Source: Candidatus Poribacteria bacterium
Lineage (GTDB): Bacteria; Poribacteria; WGA-4E; PCPOR2b
Length of the DNA: 64,000 bases
Reading direction: 5' to 3'
NCBI GenBank assembly: GCA_022826645.1
Contig: JAJDUM010000003.1
Location: 61,328-125,327 of the forward strand
How positions within the stretch are numbered: the first letter of the stretch is position 1; each line of letters begins with the position of its first letter. This document shows, piece by piece, positions 51,947-60,909 of this stretch. The notes beneath the pieces were generated by a model. The model worked only from the letters and a program-made list of their open reading frames with translations. It had not been told where the DNA came from and searched no databases. A program made the position numbers and the translations under genes.

Positions 51947-52021
51947 AAGCCCCAGCGGGGCGACAGGTATATAGAAACACATAAAACCAACCAACGCCCA
52001 AGCCCCAGCGGGGCGACAGGT
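51947..52021. repeat. Two REP-like palindromes ahead of a transposase remnant
   Basis: The string aagccccagcggggcgacag plus gt occurs at 51947-51968 and again, starting one base shorter, at 52000-52021, 53 bp apart. Each contains the hairpin gcccc-agc-ggggc followed by a conserved gacaggt. This hairpin-plus-tail form and its place just upstream of an IS200-type transposase frame is that of REP/RAYT systems. Confidence 0.8.
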
Positions 52022-52044
52022 GAACAGGTACTCCACAGAACAAC

Positions 52045-52359
52045 ATTATCGCTAATACCTATACCCAACTTTACATACACACTATTTTCGCTGTCAAAGG
52101 CAGGGAATCCCTCATTCCTACGCGGCATAAAGAAGCACTTCACCAATATATTACCCGCATTATCACCCACAAAAAGCAGACAGTGATTCGAATCAACTCA
52201 ATGCCAGATCACCTTCATATCCTTGTGGGTATCACCCCCGACGTTACTATTTCTAACTTGGTGAGAGATATCAAGGCAAATTCGTCAAAATGGATTAACA
52301 AAAAGAGATGGGTTGTTGGCAGATTTGAATGGCAGGCGGGTTTTGCAGCGTTCTCGTAG
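52045..52359 (+). pseudogene. Degenerate IS200/REP-associated Y1 transposase
   Basis: An open plus-strand frame not in the ORF track reads ANTYTQLYIHTIFAVKGRES and later INSMPDHLHILVG, then ISNLVRDIKANSSKWINKK and FEWQAGFAAFS before a stop. That is the first two thirds of an IS200-type Y1 transposase, including the H-x-H metal/catalytic motif (HLH). The initiator appears mutated to ATT. The frame stops at AAFS, so the C-terminal helix carrying the catalytic Tyr and the downstream part are missing. No typical IS ends were seen. It is a non-functional relic on the evidence here. Confidence 0.85.
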
Positions 52360-52500
52360 TTTTGAACCCTGATCTTATCAGAGTTGCTTTGAACTCTCGG
52401 CAGAGTCGGAGTCGAGCAGGTTTGATAAATAGCAACTCGGGTTATAATAAAAGAACGAGTCGGGAACTTTATTTCTGGTATTATATCATAGGAGGTTAAC

Positions 52501-52983
52501 ATGAAAATTGGTGTCCTTTCGGACAGTCACGACAACGTCCCGATGGTCAAGAAAGCGGTCGACCTGTTCAACAGTGAAGGGGTTGAGTTGGTGATACACG
52601 CCGGTGATTTTATTGCGCCATTCGTGGTGGCAGCGATGGCGGGCTTGAAGTGTCGAGCCGTCGGCGTCTTCGGTAACAACGATGGGGAACGTATCGGTCT
52701 TTCTGCAAGGTTTGAGGAAGTTGGAGAGGTTCACCCCAACCTCGCAAGCGTGGAGGTGGGAGGACGCAAGATTGCCGCAATGCACTACCCGGAACTTGCC
52801 GAACCGATCGCGAAAAGCGGTGAATACGATATTGTGATCTATGGACATACCCATGAGATTGATGTTCGTAACGAAGGAACGCTGATCGTGAACCCGGGCG
52901 AGACTGGGGGTTGGACAACCGGCAGATCCACAGTTGCCGTTGTAGATTTGGATTCGTTGGAAGTTGAGATTCGGGACTTGTAA
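52501..52983 (+). CDS. YfcE/MJ0936-type metallophosphodiesterase
   Basis: The 160-residue protein has all metal-site motifs of the calcineurin-like family: GVLSDSHDN, VIHAGDFI, GVFGNNDGE, AAMHYPE and IYGHTHEIDV, ending IVNPGETGGW. Its compact size places it in the YfcE/MJ0936 group of small bacterial and archaeal phosphodiesterases. The natural substrate is not known from sequence. The start has an ideal AGGAGGTTAAC-ATG. It stands alone downstream of the transposase relic. Confidence 0.92.
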   Translation: MKIGVLSDSHDNVPMVKKAVDLFNSEGVELVIHAGDFIAPFVVAAMAGLKCRAVGVFGNNDGERIGLSARFEEVGEVHPNLASVEVGGRKIAAMHYPELAEPIAKSGEYDIVIYGHTHEIDVRNEGTLIVNPGETGGWTTGRSTVAVVDLDSLEVEIRDL

Positions 52984-53187
52984 AAGTAGGACCAATCCAA
53001 TTCTTCTGTAGGAGGGATTTCCAAATCCCGATACATCCCCCAAACAGAGAAGAAACTGAAAACGCGTCATCGGGGCTAGGAAGCCCCTCCTACAGGGGTG
53101 AGGAGAAAAACAATTCATTGCGCTACTATAATTGGAAGCGCGTAACTTTGAACCGAATAGCCCTAGCCACATAACAGGGAGTAAATT

Positions 53188-54033
53188 ATGTCGCAACAGG
53201 ATCCGTGGATACCGATCGAACCGGATTGGGAGACGATTTTGGAGAAGTATCCAAATCCAATCCAAGCACTGGCGGAGATGCGCACACCAGCTCCGGTGAT
53301 CCGTCAGGCTTACAATCCCGCCCACTGCGAAGGACTCATCCAACGGTTTATCGAAAGAGATTTGATGTATGATCAGGACACGCATTACAACAATCCGTCA
53401 ATTGTTCCAAGAGAGCGGATAGACATCGGCACCAGTCTGGGCAATCGGGGTAACTCACCGGAGGATTTCTTTTCACACGCCGTAGAGACCCACACCCTTT
53501 TTGAAACGCTGTTCGACGGATACGATAATCCGGTTACAACGCTCTATGAAAATCTTGCCCGTCTGGCACCCGGCAAGCGGGTTGTGACCGCTTATGAACC
53601 TAACGGTCGGCACTATGGGCCTGCGATTTTTCGCATCCACTATGGCGGTATCTCCTACAGCCCCCACTTCGATTCGGTCAGATGGCGGGAGAATCGCGTC
53701 AATTACGAGGTGTATCGCTTCGAACATCAGTTGGCTGGGATACTCTGCTTTCAGAACTCCGAAATTGAGGGTGAAACGGCGCAGTCCATTCTCCATCGTT
53801 GCCTGTGGCAGCCAGAAATTGCTCACCACATCACAGATAACACCTTCCATCAGCACGCAGCAGAAAACAAGGTCGAAAACACTCAGGTCGATTTAGAGGT
53901 GGGGGATCTCTACTTTTTCAACACCCGATGTATCCACGAAGTCCCCGGTATCAAAGGCAAATCCCCACGCACGGTCCTCGCTATCTTTATCGGGTATTCA
54001 CCAGACGATGATGAGGTGTTTGTCTGGGCGTGA
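53188..54033 (+). CDS. Fe(II)/2-oxoglutarate oxygenase-like protein
   Basis: The 281-residue protein contains ISYSPHFDSVRW, an H-x-D pair near residue 157, and later VGDLYFFNTRCIHEVPG, with the distal His and then RTVLAIFIGYS with the Arg that binds 2-oxoglutarate. That order and the final strand match 2OG oxygenases (prolyl hydroxylase-like). Overall family was not identified more closely. It starts with AGGGAGTAAATT. The upstream region has a gtaggagggatttccaaatccc palindrome of a repeat family. The following gene belongs to a restriction-modification locus and is probably unrelated. Confidence 0.7.
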   Translation: MSQQDPWIPIEPDWETILEKYPNPIQALAEMRTPAPVIRQAYNPAHCEGLIQRFIERDLMYDQDTHYNNPSIVPRERIDIGTSLGNRGNSPEDFFSHAVETHTLFETLFDGYDNPVTTLYENLARLAPGKRVVTAYEPNGRHYGPAIFRIHYGGISYSPHFDSVRWRENRVNYEVYRFEHQLAGILCFQNSEIEGETAQSILHRCLWQPEIAHHITDNTFHQHAAENKVENTQVDLEVGDLYFFNTRCIHEVPGIKGKSPRTVLAIFIGYSPDDDEVFVWA

Positions 54034-54107
54034 AGGTTCATTAGTGCCAACAACGCTTGATTCGCCAGGATCTTATATCGATCGAAAATAAAATAGTGGG
54101 ATCCAAA

Positions 54108-55151
54108 ATGGTAAGACGTAAACCATATACAAAGGTCGATAAAACCAATCAAATTCGTGCTGAACACGTCCGAGGAATGGGAGATATAGTTTTCAAAGGC
54201 TTCCAGTGTTTGAACAGTGAGTGTCAGGAATTTATTTTTATTCCTAAAAATGAAATTGGCGACGATTTCGAGATCACCTGTCCAAGTTGTGAGATGGTTA
54301 TGTTATCAGGGGACGAAACTCAGTTCTATGAGTACCAACTAGTAGATCGGAGAGACAATTCCATAACTGAAGAAGGCACATTTACCATTCTGCATGATTA
54401 TTACATCGAAGAAGCGCAAGAGTATAAGTATTGCATCATTTGCAATACAATTAAACCGCTTCATTTGTTTGACCGGCATAGCTCTCGGAAATCAGGTCGT
54501 CAAGGAGAATGTAGACTGTGCAAAGCAGTTTACAACTCGATTAAGAATAAGACTCGGTTGACAGATCAGCACCGCGAAGCAGCACAAAAGCGGCGAATGT
54601 ATCTCGACCTATCTGCAAGCACCAAAATCAACAGCGAAGAAATCTACATACGTTTTGGCTACCGTTGTTTTAAGTGTGGTAGAGACCTACGAAGAGTTGA
54701 TGCCAAAGAACGCCCGCTTGACCACACACTTCCTGCTGTCTTCTTATGGCCCTTGACAACCGAAAATGCGACATTGCTATGTCGGGAACATAACGGTGAG
54801 AAATCCGGCAATTGGCCCTCAGCATACTACTCAGAAAATGAGTTAAAAACGCTTGCTGTTCTGACAGGTATTCCATACGAGATACTTGCTGGACCACCGC
54901 ACTACAACCCCGAAGCGATTGAACGTCTCAAGACTCCTGAACAGGCCGATCAGCTTCTGACAAAATACGCGGCCTATATAGAAGAAATCATCAAACTACG
55001 CAATCGAGTATTGGAGCACGAAGGGGTTGATTTTTTTAATTATTCAACAACCATTTCACCCGCTTGGATCCGTCAAGCCGATCAGGAATATCAACGAGTG
55101 CTTCATCAGACAGTGGGTGCTAATACAAAACAAGATACTGATGAGAGGTAA
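54108..55151 (+). CDS. HNH endonuclease with zinc pairs, probable type II restriction enzyme
   Basis: The ATG at 54108 (MVRRKPYTKVDKTNQIRAEH) is preferred to a TTG start at 54057 without a ribosome site. The 347-residue product carries several Cys pairs (CLNSEC, CPSC, CIIC, CRLC, CFKCG). A C-terminal HNH motif follows: ERPLDHTLPAVFLWPLTTEN then ATLLCREHNGEKSG, with the order Asp-His, Asn, His. The gene converges on, and overlaps by 32 bp, a double DNA methyltransferase gene, which makes a restriction role likely. The recognition site cannot be read from sequence. Confidence 0.78.
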   Translation: MVRRKPYTKVDKTNQIRAEHVRGMGDIVFKGFQCLNSECQEFIFIPKNEIGDDFEITCPSCEMVMLSGDETQFYEYQLVDRRDNSITEEGTFTILHDYYIEEAQEYKYCIICNTIKPLHLFDRHSSRKSGRQGECRLCKAVYNSIKNKTRLTDQHREAAQKRRMYLDLSASTKINSEEIYIRFGYRCFKCGRDLRRVDAKERPLDHTLPAVFLWPLTTENATLLCREHNGEKSGNWPSAYYSENELKTLAVLTGIPYEILAGPPHYNPEAIERLKTPEQADQLLTKYAAYIEEIIKLRNRVLEHEGVDFFNYSTTISPAWIRQADQEYQRVLHQTVGANTKQDTDER

Positions 55152-57810
55152 CCGTTCCCTTGTCACGGATGCCGTGAGATTCACAGTGGACAACACTTTC
55201 ATCAAAAAGATCTGCTGAACGAAACCACCGTTTACCAAGTTCTTGTAAATGAGCAGCCATATCACACTTAACACTTTTACCCAGATGCAGCACAAGCACA
55301 CCATCCGATTTAAGCCGTTCCTTTGCTTGGCGAAGAATCGGGATATAGACATCAAAACTGCTTTTTTGCTGTTCATCAACAAAAACTGAGGGGCGGGCTT
55401 CAAAATCACGGTTAGACCAGCCCGAAAACCAGAGTCGCAACCAGTTCGCAAGGTAGAATCGGGTACTATCAAAGAAAGGGGGAGATGTAATAACGGCCTC
55501 CAGTTGGTCAATCTCTCGGGGCCACCAACTTGTTGCATCTTGGAAGAACATCTTGCCGGGACGAAAATCCGCAGGCAAACCTTCGTCCAACCCTCTCTCA
55601 ACTTTCGCACGTAATCGATCAATCAGCGAGCGATATTCATAAGGTCCCGTTGGTTTGTAGGGTGTCAATGGATGAGAACGGCGGCTGAGAGCGTAGGGAC
55701 GGTTGCCGTGTAAAATATGTAACAGTGAGGCAAATACAAATTGCTCTTCAGGAGTCCTCGGTGGATGGACTTGAAAAAAGCGACGCGCCAAGATGATTTC
55801 GCTCAAGGTTTGGGGTTCGTAATATTCAGCTATTTTGCCATTGAAACCCAAGTTATTCACTTCAGCAAGCTCCGCCTCCGTAGTTGAGTGAGATTTAATG
55901 AAATCTTCTATCGTTTCAATAACTATCGTACAACCTAAGGTCGTGGGACGGTGAATCTTCGCACTAGCAATAGCAAAAGCAGCAGGGCTTATCTCAAAAC
56001 CGTAAGCATGTTTGCCAGCTAGTGAAGCCTCAAATGGAATTGTACCAGCTCCCGCAAAAGTATCTAAAACTCGTCCACCCTCTGGAACAAATGTTTTTAC
56101 CAAATGGTGTGCAATAGCAGGCTTGAGTTTGCCGGGATAAGAGCATAGAGAGTGCCAAGCATGTCCCCAATTCCGTTTTGTAAATGGCGTTTTCTGATGA
56201 GGTAAGTTTTGTCTGAAGTTGTCCCATTCGGTACGCCAAGCGGGAACTCGTTTTGGCGGATTGCAGCCTTTATGTTTGGAAACATACTTAAAAACCAGTA
56301 ATGACTGTTTGAGCAACATCCCGCCTCTGGACTTGCGTTTCCGTAGCGTAACAGAATCCTCTTGAACAAAACCGAGTTCACCCAAACAGGTTGACAACAA
56401 TTTATCCACCGGGACATGAATGCCGGCATAGCAAGAGTCGCCGATATCAATTGCGACTATCGCATCAGGGGTTAAGTGAGATCTAATTGCTCGGAATATA
56501 TCCGTCATCTCGCTAAAATAGCTGGCAATCATTCGAGGAATACGGGAGTCGTAGGCATTCTGTTCCAATTTAGAGACGATTTTTTGAACATTCGGGTGAG
56601 ATGGCAAAAGTGCTTTGGAAACAGTGACGTCGTTGATCCCAGCGGTTAATGCTGCCTCACGAAATGTTCTCAAATCCTTTTTTTCTTTTAAGCAACGTAA
56701 GAACCATAATTCTATCTTCGTGTTGCGAAAATAGTTTGTTCCGTTGACATAGGGAGGGCTTGTTACCACAGCATCAATGCCGAGAGGAGATATGCTGTCT
56801 AAAGAACGGGCGTTTTCACATATTAGCAATGGTTCAGTTCTCAGCCCCTCAACATCTTCCCGGATATCACGCACTATCTGATCGATATTTTGGCGAATAC
56901 CTTCAACGAGTGGCACTGTTTGCCGCTCAAGTTCTGTGGCTGTTTTATATCTTAAATCACCGGCACGCTTCATTCGGGAAGCGGGTACAAGTGCCGATAA
57001 GATTGCAACCGTAATTAGGTCTGCCAACATTGCATCCTCAAGAGCTACTTCATCAATCCACGATTTAGCTCGTAAAACTTGGTCATAAACAGGCTCATCA
57101 AAAAATAAGCTATCACCAAAGGTTTGTATGTAAGTTTGATGTAATATATAATCTCGCGGAAATTTTTCCAGTAGGGAACGCAGATCTGCGTTCCCTAACA
57201 TTTGAGTGAGTGCTCGAGCCAATGCGGACCGTTGAGACCATTTTAATCGCCTGACCCGTATTTTTGTTAAACTCATAAACTGCAAGACAGGGTTTATTTC
57301 ACAGAAATAGGAAGTTTTATTGAGTCGCGACGCGGTGAAGGCGGTGGTTCCCGTTCCAGCAAATGGATCTAGAATGGTCTGTGCATTTGGAGTATACTTT
57401 TCTAAGATAGATTCCACGAATTGAGTGGAATATCCCTCTAAGTAAGGATACCATCGAGCAAAGGGTTCTTTTTTGCCACCCTTGAACGTCACAGTTACCG
57501 GATCAAATAATTCTGTTTTTGCATCAACACCTGGTAGTTGAAGCTGAACAGCGTGTTCCCGAATGAGGTTTACGGTGTGCTTTAATTGACGAAGACAATA
57601 GGTGTTTAGTGGTAAATCATCGGCTTCAGCTTTCGACACAAGGGTTTGATAGTCATCCCGTAGCAACTGACGGAGTTCGGCACTGGAAAGATCTTTAACA
57701 TACTTGTATAATTCATCTGTTTTCTTACCAAATGCCAAGGTCAGCGATTTTCTTTGAGATGTGTCCGCCGGATGTTCAGGAAAGTAAACAGCTTTATATT
57801 TTTGAGCCAC
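55120..57810 (-). CDS. Fused double DNA methyltransferase of a restriction-modification system
   Basis: The 896-residue protein begins at a GTG (AGGAGATAAAACC upstream). It contains two SAM-dependent methyltransferase units. The first has DPFAGTGTTAF (motif I) and TSPPYVNGTNYF (motif IV); the second has DTFAGAGTIPFEAS and TSPPFFDSTRF. Both SPP-Y/F motifs indicate N4-cytosine or N6-adenine methylation of exocyclic amino groups. Two different units in one chain suit methylation of the two strands of an asymmetric site. A 26-bp palindromic repeat lies inside its coding region at 57172-57197. Confidence 0.88.
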   Translation of the reverse strand: MAQKYKAVYFPEHPADTSQRKSLTLAFGKKTDELYKYVKDLSSAELRQLLRDDYQTLVSKAEADDLPLNTYCLRQLKHTVNLIREHAVQLQLPGVDAKTELFDPVTVTFKGGKKEPFARWYPYLEGYSTQFVESILEKYTPNAQTILDPFAGTGTTAFTASRLNKTSYFCEINPVLQFMSLTKIRVRRLKWSQRSALARALTQMLGNADLRSLLEKFPRDYILHQTYIQTFGDSLFFDEPVYDQVLRAKSWIDEVALEDAMLADLITVAILSALVPASRMKRAGDLRYKTATELERQTVPLVEGIRQNIDQIVRDIREDVEGLRTEPLLICENARSLDSISPLGIDAVVTSPPYVNGTNYFRNTKIELWFLRCLKEKKDLRTFREAALTAGINDVTVSKALLPSHPNVQKIVSKLEQNAYDSRIPRMIASYFSEMTDIFRAIRSHLTPDAIVAIDIGDSCYAGIHVPVDKLLSTCLGELGFVQEDSVTLRKRKSRGGMLLKQSLLVFKYVSKHKGCNPPKRVPAWRTEWDNFRQNLPHQKTPFTKRNWGHAWHSLCSYPGKLKPAIAHHLVKTFVPEGGRVLDTFAGAGTIPFEASLAGKHAYGFEISPAAFAIASAKIHRPTTLGCTIVIETIEDFIKSHSTTEAELAEVNNLGFNGKIAEYYEPQTLSEIILARRFFQVHPPRTPEEQFVFASLLHILHGNRPYALSRRSHPLTPYKPTGPYEYRSLIDRLRAKVERGLDEGLPADFRPGKMFFQDATSWWPREIDQLEAVITSPPFFDSTRFYLANWLRLWFSGWSNRDFEARPSVFVDEQQKSSFDVYIPILRQAKERLKSDGVLVLHLGKSVKCDMAAHLQELGKRWFRSADLFDESVVHCESHGIRDKGTVTSHQYLVLY
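57172..57197. repeat. 26-bp perfect palindrome inside the methyltransferase gene
   Basis: tagggaacgcaga is followed directly by its reverse complement. The same core (gggacgcagatctgcgtccc) is a terminator-like hairpin at 59132-59151. It is kept in frame, encoding the LGNADLRSL part of the first methyltransferase unit. Confidence 0.85.
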
Positions 57811-57838
57811 GGTTTTATCTCCTAATATGGTTTTGTAT

Positions 57839-57867
57839 AGACTATCATATTATGGTAGTCTTGTCAA
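57839..57867 (-). promoter_or_regulatory. Promoter/operator of the methyltransferase gene
   Basis: On the minus strand a perfect TTGACA (57867-57862) lies upstream of a weak -10 (TAGTCT, 17-bp spacer). The spacer and -10 are covered by an inverted repeat, gactatcat/atggtagtc (57840-57860, one mismatch). Such gACT...AGTc palindromes recall the C-boxes of controller proteins in restriction-modification systems, but no controller gene is seen here, so autoregulation by the methyltransferase or another repressor is possible. Confidence 0.6.
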
Positions 57868-57979
57868 GACGTTAATCAAACCGAATTGTCACTTATAGAA
57901 AATATAGGAACAATATGTTAGCCTCAAAAACGAAAAAACGAGTCGGGGTATTTTTCATCACACAATACGGAGGGAAGTA

Positions 57980-59029
57980 ATGGTACGGATCGGAATTATC
58001 GGCATAGGGTTCATGGGAATGATTCATTATTACGGGGCGAAAAAGGTCTCCGGTGGCGAAGTTGTCGCTATCTGTACGCGGGATCAGAAAAAGTTGGACG
58101 GCGATTGGACGGGCATTCAGGGAAACTTTGGTCCCCGTGGCGGGAACGAAGACCTCTCACACCTTCGGAAGTATAACCAGATTGAGGATCTCCTCGCGGA
58201 TCCCGATATTGACATGGTGAACATCTGTCTTCCGACGTTTATGCACCAATCGGTCAGCATTGCTGCGCTCAAAGCAGGGAAACATGTGCTTGTTGAAAAA
58301 CCGATTGAGATTCGGCTTGACGCTGCCAATGAGGTAGTGCAGGTCGGCGTGGAAAGTGGGGTACAGTTCATGGTGGCGCATGTCCTACCGTTTTTTGCAG
58401 AATTCGCTTATGCGAAGGGGGTGGTTGACAGCGGAGAATACGGGGAGCTACTCGGTGGCCATTTTAAGCGGGTGATCTCTCAACCGACATGGACGCGCGA
58501 TTTCTCAGATATAGAGCAGAGTGGAGGACCGGGGATTGACCTGCATATCCACGATACGCATTTTATTCAGCTGCTCTGTGGTGTCCCCGACGCGGTGTTC
58601 TCACAGGGCAAACTCGCTGCCGGTAATTTTGTCGAATACCTCACAACGCAGTATATCTACAACGACAAGGATCTCTCAATTAGTTGTTCATCGGGAGCGG
58701 TATCTCAGCAGGGACGGGCATTTTCGCACGGCTTCGAGCTTTATCTGGAAAAGGCGACGCTGTTGTATGACTTCGCAACGCTTGGCGGCGAACCTGTCAC
58801 CTCAACTCCGTTGACGTTGTTGACCAACGATAGGAAGATTCACGAGGTGGATTTGGGTGAGGTGGATCCAGTCGATGCGTTTACGGGTGAGATTCAACAC
58901 GCTGTTGATGCTATTAATAGTGGAAGCGAACCAACCGCCCTATCAGGGGTTGGCGCGAGGGATGCGCTGCTGCTCTGTTATAAGGAAGCGGAGTCGGTCA
59001 GGACAGGGGAGATTGTACCAATTGATTAG
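57980..59029 (+). CDS. Gfo/Idh/MocA-family oxidoreductase
   Basis: The 349-residue protein has the N-terminal NAD(P) motif GIIGIGFMGMIHYY and VNICLPTFMHQSVSIAALKAGKHVLVEKPIEI with the catalytic Lys of EKP. GPGIDLHIHDTHFIQLL supplies the conserved Asp/His of the C-terminal domain. Members oxidise or epimerise sugars and cyclitols. It has GGAGGGAAGTA before the ATG and is followed by a strong terminator. The nearby sugar ABC genes, on the other strand, make carbohydrate use likely. Confidence 0.93.
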   Translation: MVRIGIIGIGFMGMIHYYGAKKVSGGEVVAICTRDQKKLDGDWTGIQGNFGPRGGNEDLSHLRKYNQIEDLLADPDIDMVNICLPTFMHQSVSIAALKAGKHVLVEKPIEIRLDAANEVVQVGVESGVQFMVAHVLPFFAEFAYAKGVVDSGEYGELLGGHFKRVISQPTWTRDFSDIEQSGGPGIDLHIHDTHFIQLLCGVPDAVFSQGKLAAGNFVEYLTTQYIYNDKDLSISCSSGAVSQQGRAFSHGFELYLEKATLLYDFATLGGEPVTSTPLTLLTNDRKIHEVDLGEVDPVDAFTGEIQHAVDAINSGSEPTALSGVGARDALLLCYKEAESVRTGEIVPID

Positions 59030-59131
59030 GGCGTATTGATATCTGATATCCCGTAGGTCGGGCAGCCCCGATCACGGGATATTCTCGGACTTGCTCGACC
59101 TCAAACCTTCATCAACGAGGGCAATTCGTAG

Positions 59132-59158
59132 GGGACGCAGATCTGCGTCCCGTTTTTT
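59132..59158 (+). terminator. Rho-independent terminator after the Gfo/Idh gene
   Basis: A gggacgcag/ctgcgtccc stem with a 2-nt centre is followed by gtttttt. It belongs to the same palindrome family as 57172-57197. Confidence 0.8.
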
Positions 59159-59221
59159 CTTACGCATAACGCATTACGTATTATTTTATCCCGTATCTCA
59201 ACAGCCAAGTGTCAACAGAAC

Positions 59222-60349
59222 CTAGCAAATCGCCTCACCTGTATCCCCATCAAAGATATGAATCCGTTCAGGTACACAGGTCATCCACAACGTCGCCCCG
59301 ATACTCACTTCAAACGCCATCCCGACTCTGGATTTTAAGATAATATCGTCGCCCGCCTCGTCTTTGCCCAGCGTTAGATCCACAATCGTTTCCGCACCAA
59401 GGGGTTCAAAGCTATAGACTTCTACGGGGATATTTTCTGGGGAACGGTCAGGGCTGATGAGCAGGTCCTCCGGATGCACCCCGAGGACCAGATCCCGATC
59501 ACTTCCTTGTGCAGTTAAGGTGTGGGCGATCCTTCCGTCTTTAACCTCCAACCGATGTCCTCCAACCAATTCCAGATAAACCGTCTCACCGGAAGTAGTT
59601 AGTTGACAAGGGATTAGATTCATGCTCGGACTGCCGATGAAACTGGCGACGAACAGATTCGCTGGGCGGTCGTATATCTCCGTCGGTGTGCCGACCTGTT
59701 GAACCCGTCCTTCGTCCAGTACAGCAACACGATCCGCCATCGACATCGCCTCGATCTGGTCATGGGTAACGTATAGAGTAGTGGTTTCCAGTTGACGCTG
59801 CCGCCATTTAATCTCTGCCCGCATCTCTGTGCGGAGTTTGGCGTCCAGATTAGAGATCGGTTCGTCCATCAGGAAGATTTGGGGCCGTCGCACCATTGCC
59901 CGACCAAGTCCAACCCGTTGTGTCTCGCCGCCGCTGAGTTGATTCGGTTTACGTTGCAGGAGGTGCTCAATATGTAGCATTGACGCAATTTCGGTGACAC
60001 ATAGACGGATTTCGCCCTCTGATAAGCCACGCGGATGTAGCGGAAATGCCATATTTTCGTAGACAGTTAGGTGAGGGTATAGGATATGCGCTTGAAATAC
60101 AAAGGCGACATCCCGTTCGGCGGGTGTGAGGTGGTTAATCTGTTGATTATCGAGGTAGATTGCCCCGTTTTCGGGTAGGTCTAATCCGGCGATACAGCGG
60201 AGGGTGGTTGTTTTGCCTGCCCCGGTCTGACCGAGCAGGACAAAGAATTCCTGATCACGGATATCAAGATTGATTCCGTCAAGCGCGATGATGTCATCGA
60301 AACGCTTGGTGAGATTTTCAAGTGTAACGGTTGGCATAAGTATTGACAT
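59222..60349 (-). CDS. Sugar ABC transporter ATPase (MalK/UgpC type)
   Basis: The 375-residue protein has Walker A GQTGAGKTT, signature LSGGETQRVGLGRAMVRRP, Walker B IFLMDEPISNLDA and switch His in YVTHDQIEAM. A C-terminal MalK-type TOBE domain (LVLGVHPEDLLIS and later LWMTCVPERIHIFD) follows. It energises a carbohydrate importer. The matching MalG-type permease begins the set at the right edge on the same strand, 2.7 kb upstream, with two lipoprotein genes in between. No clear ribosome site precedes either ATG (60349 or 60337). Confidence 0.93.
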   Translation of the reverse strand: MSILMPTVTLENLTKRFDDIIALDGINLDIRDQEFFVLLGQTGAGKTTTLRCIAGLDLPENGAIYLDNQQINHLTPAERDVAFVFQAHILYPHLTVYENMAFPLHPRGLSEGEIRLCVTEIASMLHIEHLLQRKPNQLSGGETQRVGLGRAMVRRPQIFLMDEPISNLDAKLRTEMRAEIKWRQRQLETTTLYVTHDQIEAMSMADRVAVLDEGRVQQVGTPTEIYDRPANLFVASFIGSPSMNLIPCQLTTSGETVYLELVGGHRLEVKDGRIAHTLTAQGSDRDLVLGVHPEDLLISPDRSPENIPVEVYSFEPLGAETIVDLTLGKDEAGDDIILKSRVGMAFEVSIGATLWMTCVPERIHIFDGDTGEAIC

Positions 60350-60360
60350 GCTTTCACACG

Positions 60361-60400
60361 CTAAAGCGAGGGGTTTCGCTCTTCAAACCCCTCGCTTTAG
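60361..60400. promoter_or_regulatory. Perfect 16-bp inverted repeat ahead of the ABC ATPase gene
   Basis: ctaaagcgaggggttt and aaacccctcgctttag enclose an 8-nt loop. It lies 12 bp upstream of the ATPase start and 138 bp past the stop of the repeat lipoprotein gene. No T-run follows. It could end the upstream transcript inefficiently, or control translation of the ATPase gene by covering its start region. Confidence 0.6.
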
Positions 60401-60537
60401 CATATGAAATTCTTCTACCGACGAGGCAAGCCAAAACAACCGGTGTTATACCTACCAGCCTCTTGGTTATTAAGCCAAGTATGCTGTTAGGCATTAACTG
60501 GTGTATGGCTTTTCAACCCTTAAGGTCAAGGTTGAAA

Positions 60538-60909
60538 TTACTGACCGTCGTCCATGCCATCGTCCATCATGCCGTCGTCCATGCCATCGTCGGTCATGCC
60601 GTCATCCATCATGCCATCGTCGGTCATGCCGTCATCCATCATGCCGTCGTCCATCATGCCGTCGTCCATCATGCCGTCGTCGGTCATGCCATCATCCATC
60701 ATGCCGTCGTCGGTCATGCCGTCATCCATCATGCCGTCGTCCATGCCATCGTCGGTCATGCCGTCATCCATCATGCCATCGTCCATCATATCGTCGTCGT
60801 CATCGTCCATCATACCGCCCATCATATCCTGCATAGCGGAGTCGCTACAACCCATGACCGCGACACAACCGATTAGAAGGAACATCAGAGCCATCTGAAA
60901 TTTTAACAT
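60538..60909 (-). CDS. Lipoprotein made of Met/Asp/Gly repeats
   Basis: AAGGAGTATTAACA-ATG starts a 123-residue product with a lipoprotein signal (MLKFQMALMFLLIGCVAVMGC). The rest, after a MMDDDDDD run, is about 17 repeats of the MMDDG / MTDDG type to the stop, ending GMDDGQ. The DNA is a chain of catcatgccgtcgtc-like 15-bp units, which leaves antisense frames open too. Acidic and Met-rich repeats could bind metal ions such as copper or calcium at the outer membrane. It shares its leader, signal peptide and part of its repeats (DDGMM) with the upstream P460 gene, so the two are duplicates that diverged. Confidence 0.75.
   Translation of the reverse strand: MLKFQMALMFLLIGCVAVMGCSDSAMQDMMGGMMDDDDDDMMDDGMMDDGMTDDGMDDGMMDDGMTDDGMMDDGMTDDGMMDDGMMDDGMMDDGMTDDGMMDDGMTDDGMDDGMMDDGMDDGQ

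Noticed and set aside
60554-60800. Possible CRISPR-like array (short regular repeats)
   Set aside because: Units are contiguous, without unique spacers, and are explained by codons for MDDG repeats. No cas genes are present in the window.
60343-60898. Antisense ORFs with HAIVGHAVIHHAV- and MPSSIMPSS-type repeats
   Set aside because: They are shadows of the 15-bp coding repeat of the minus-strand lipoprotein, which has a ribosome site and signal peptide; the plus-strand frames have neither.
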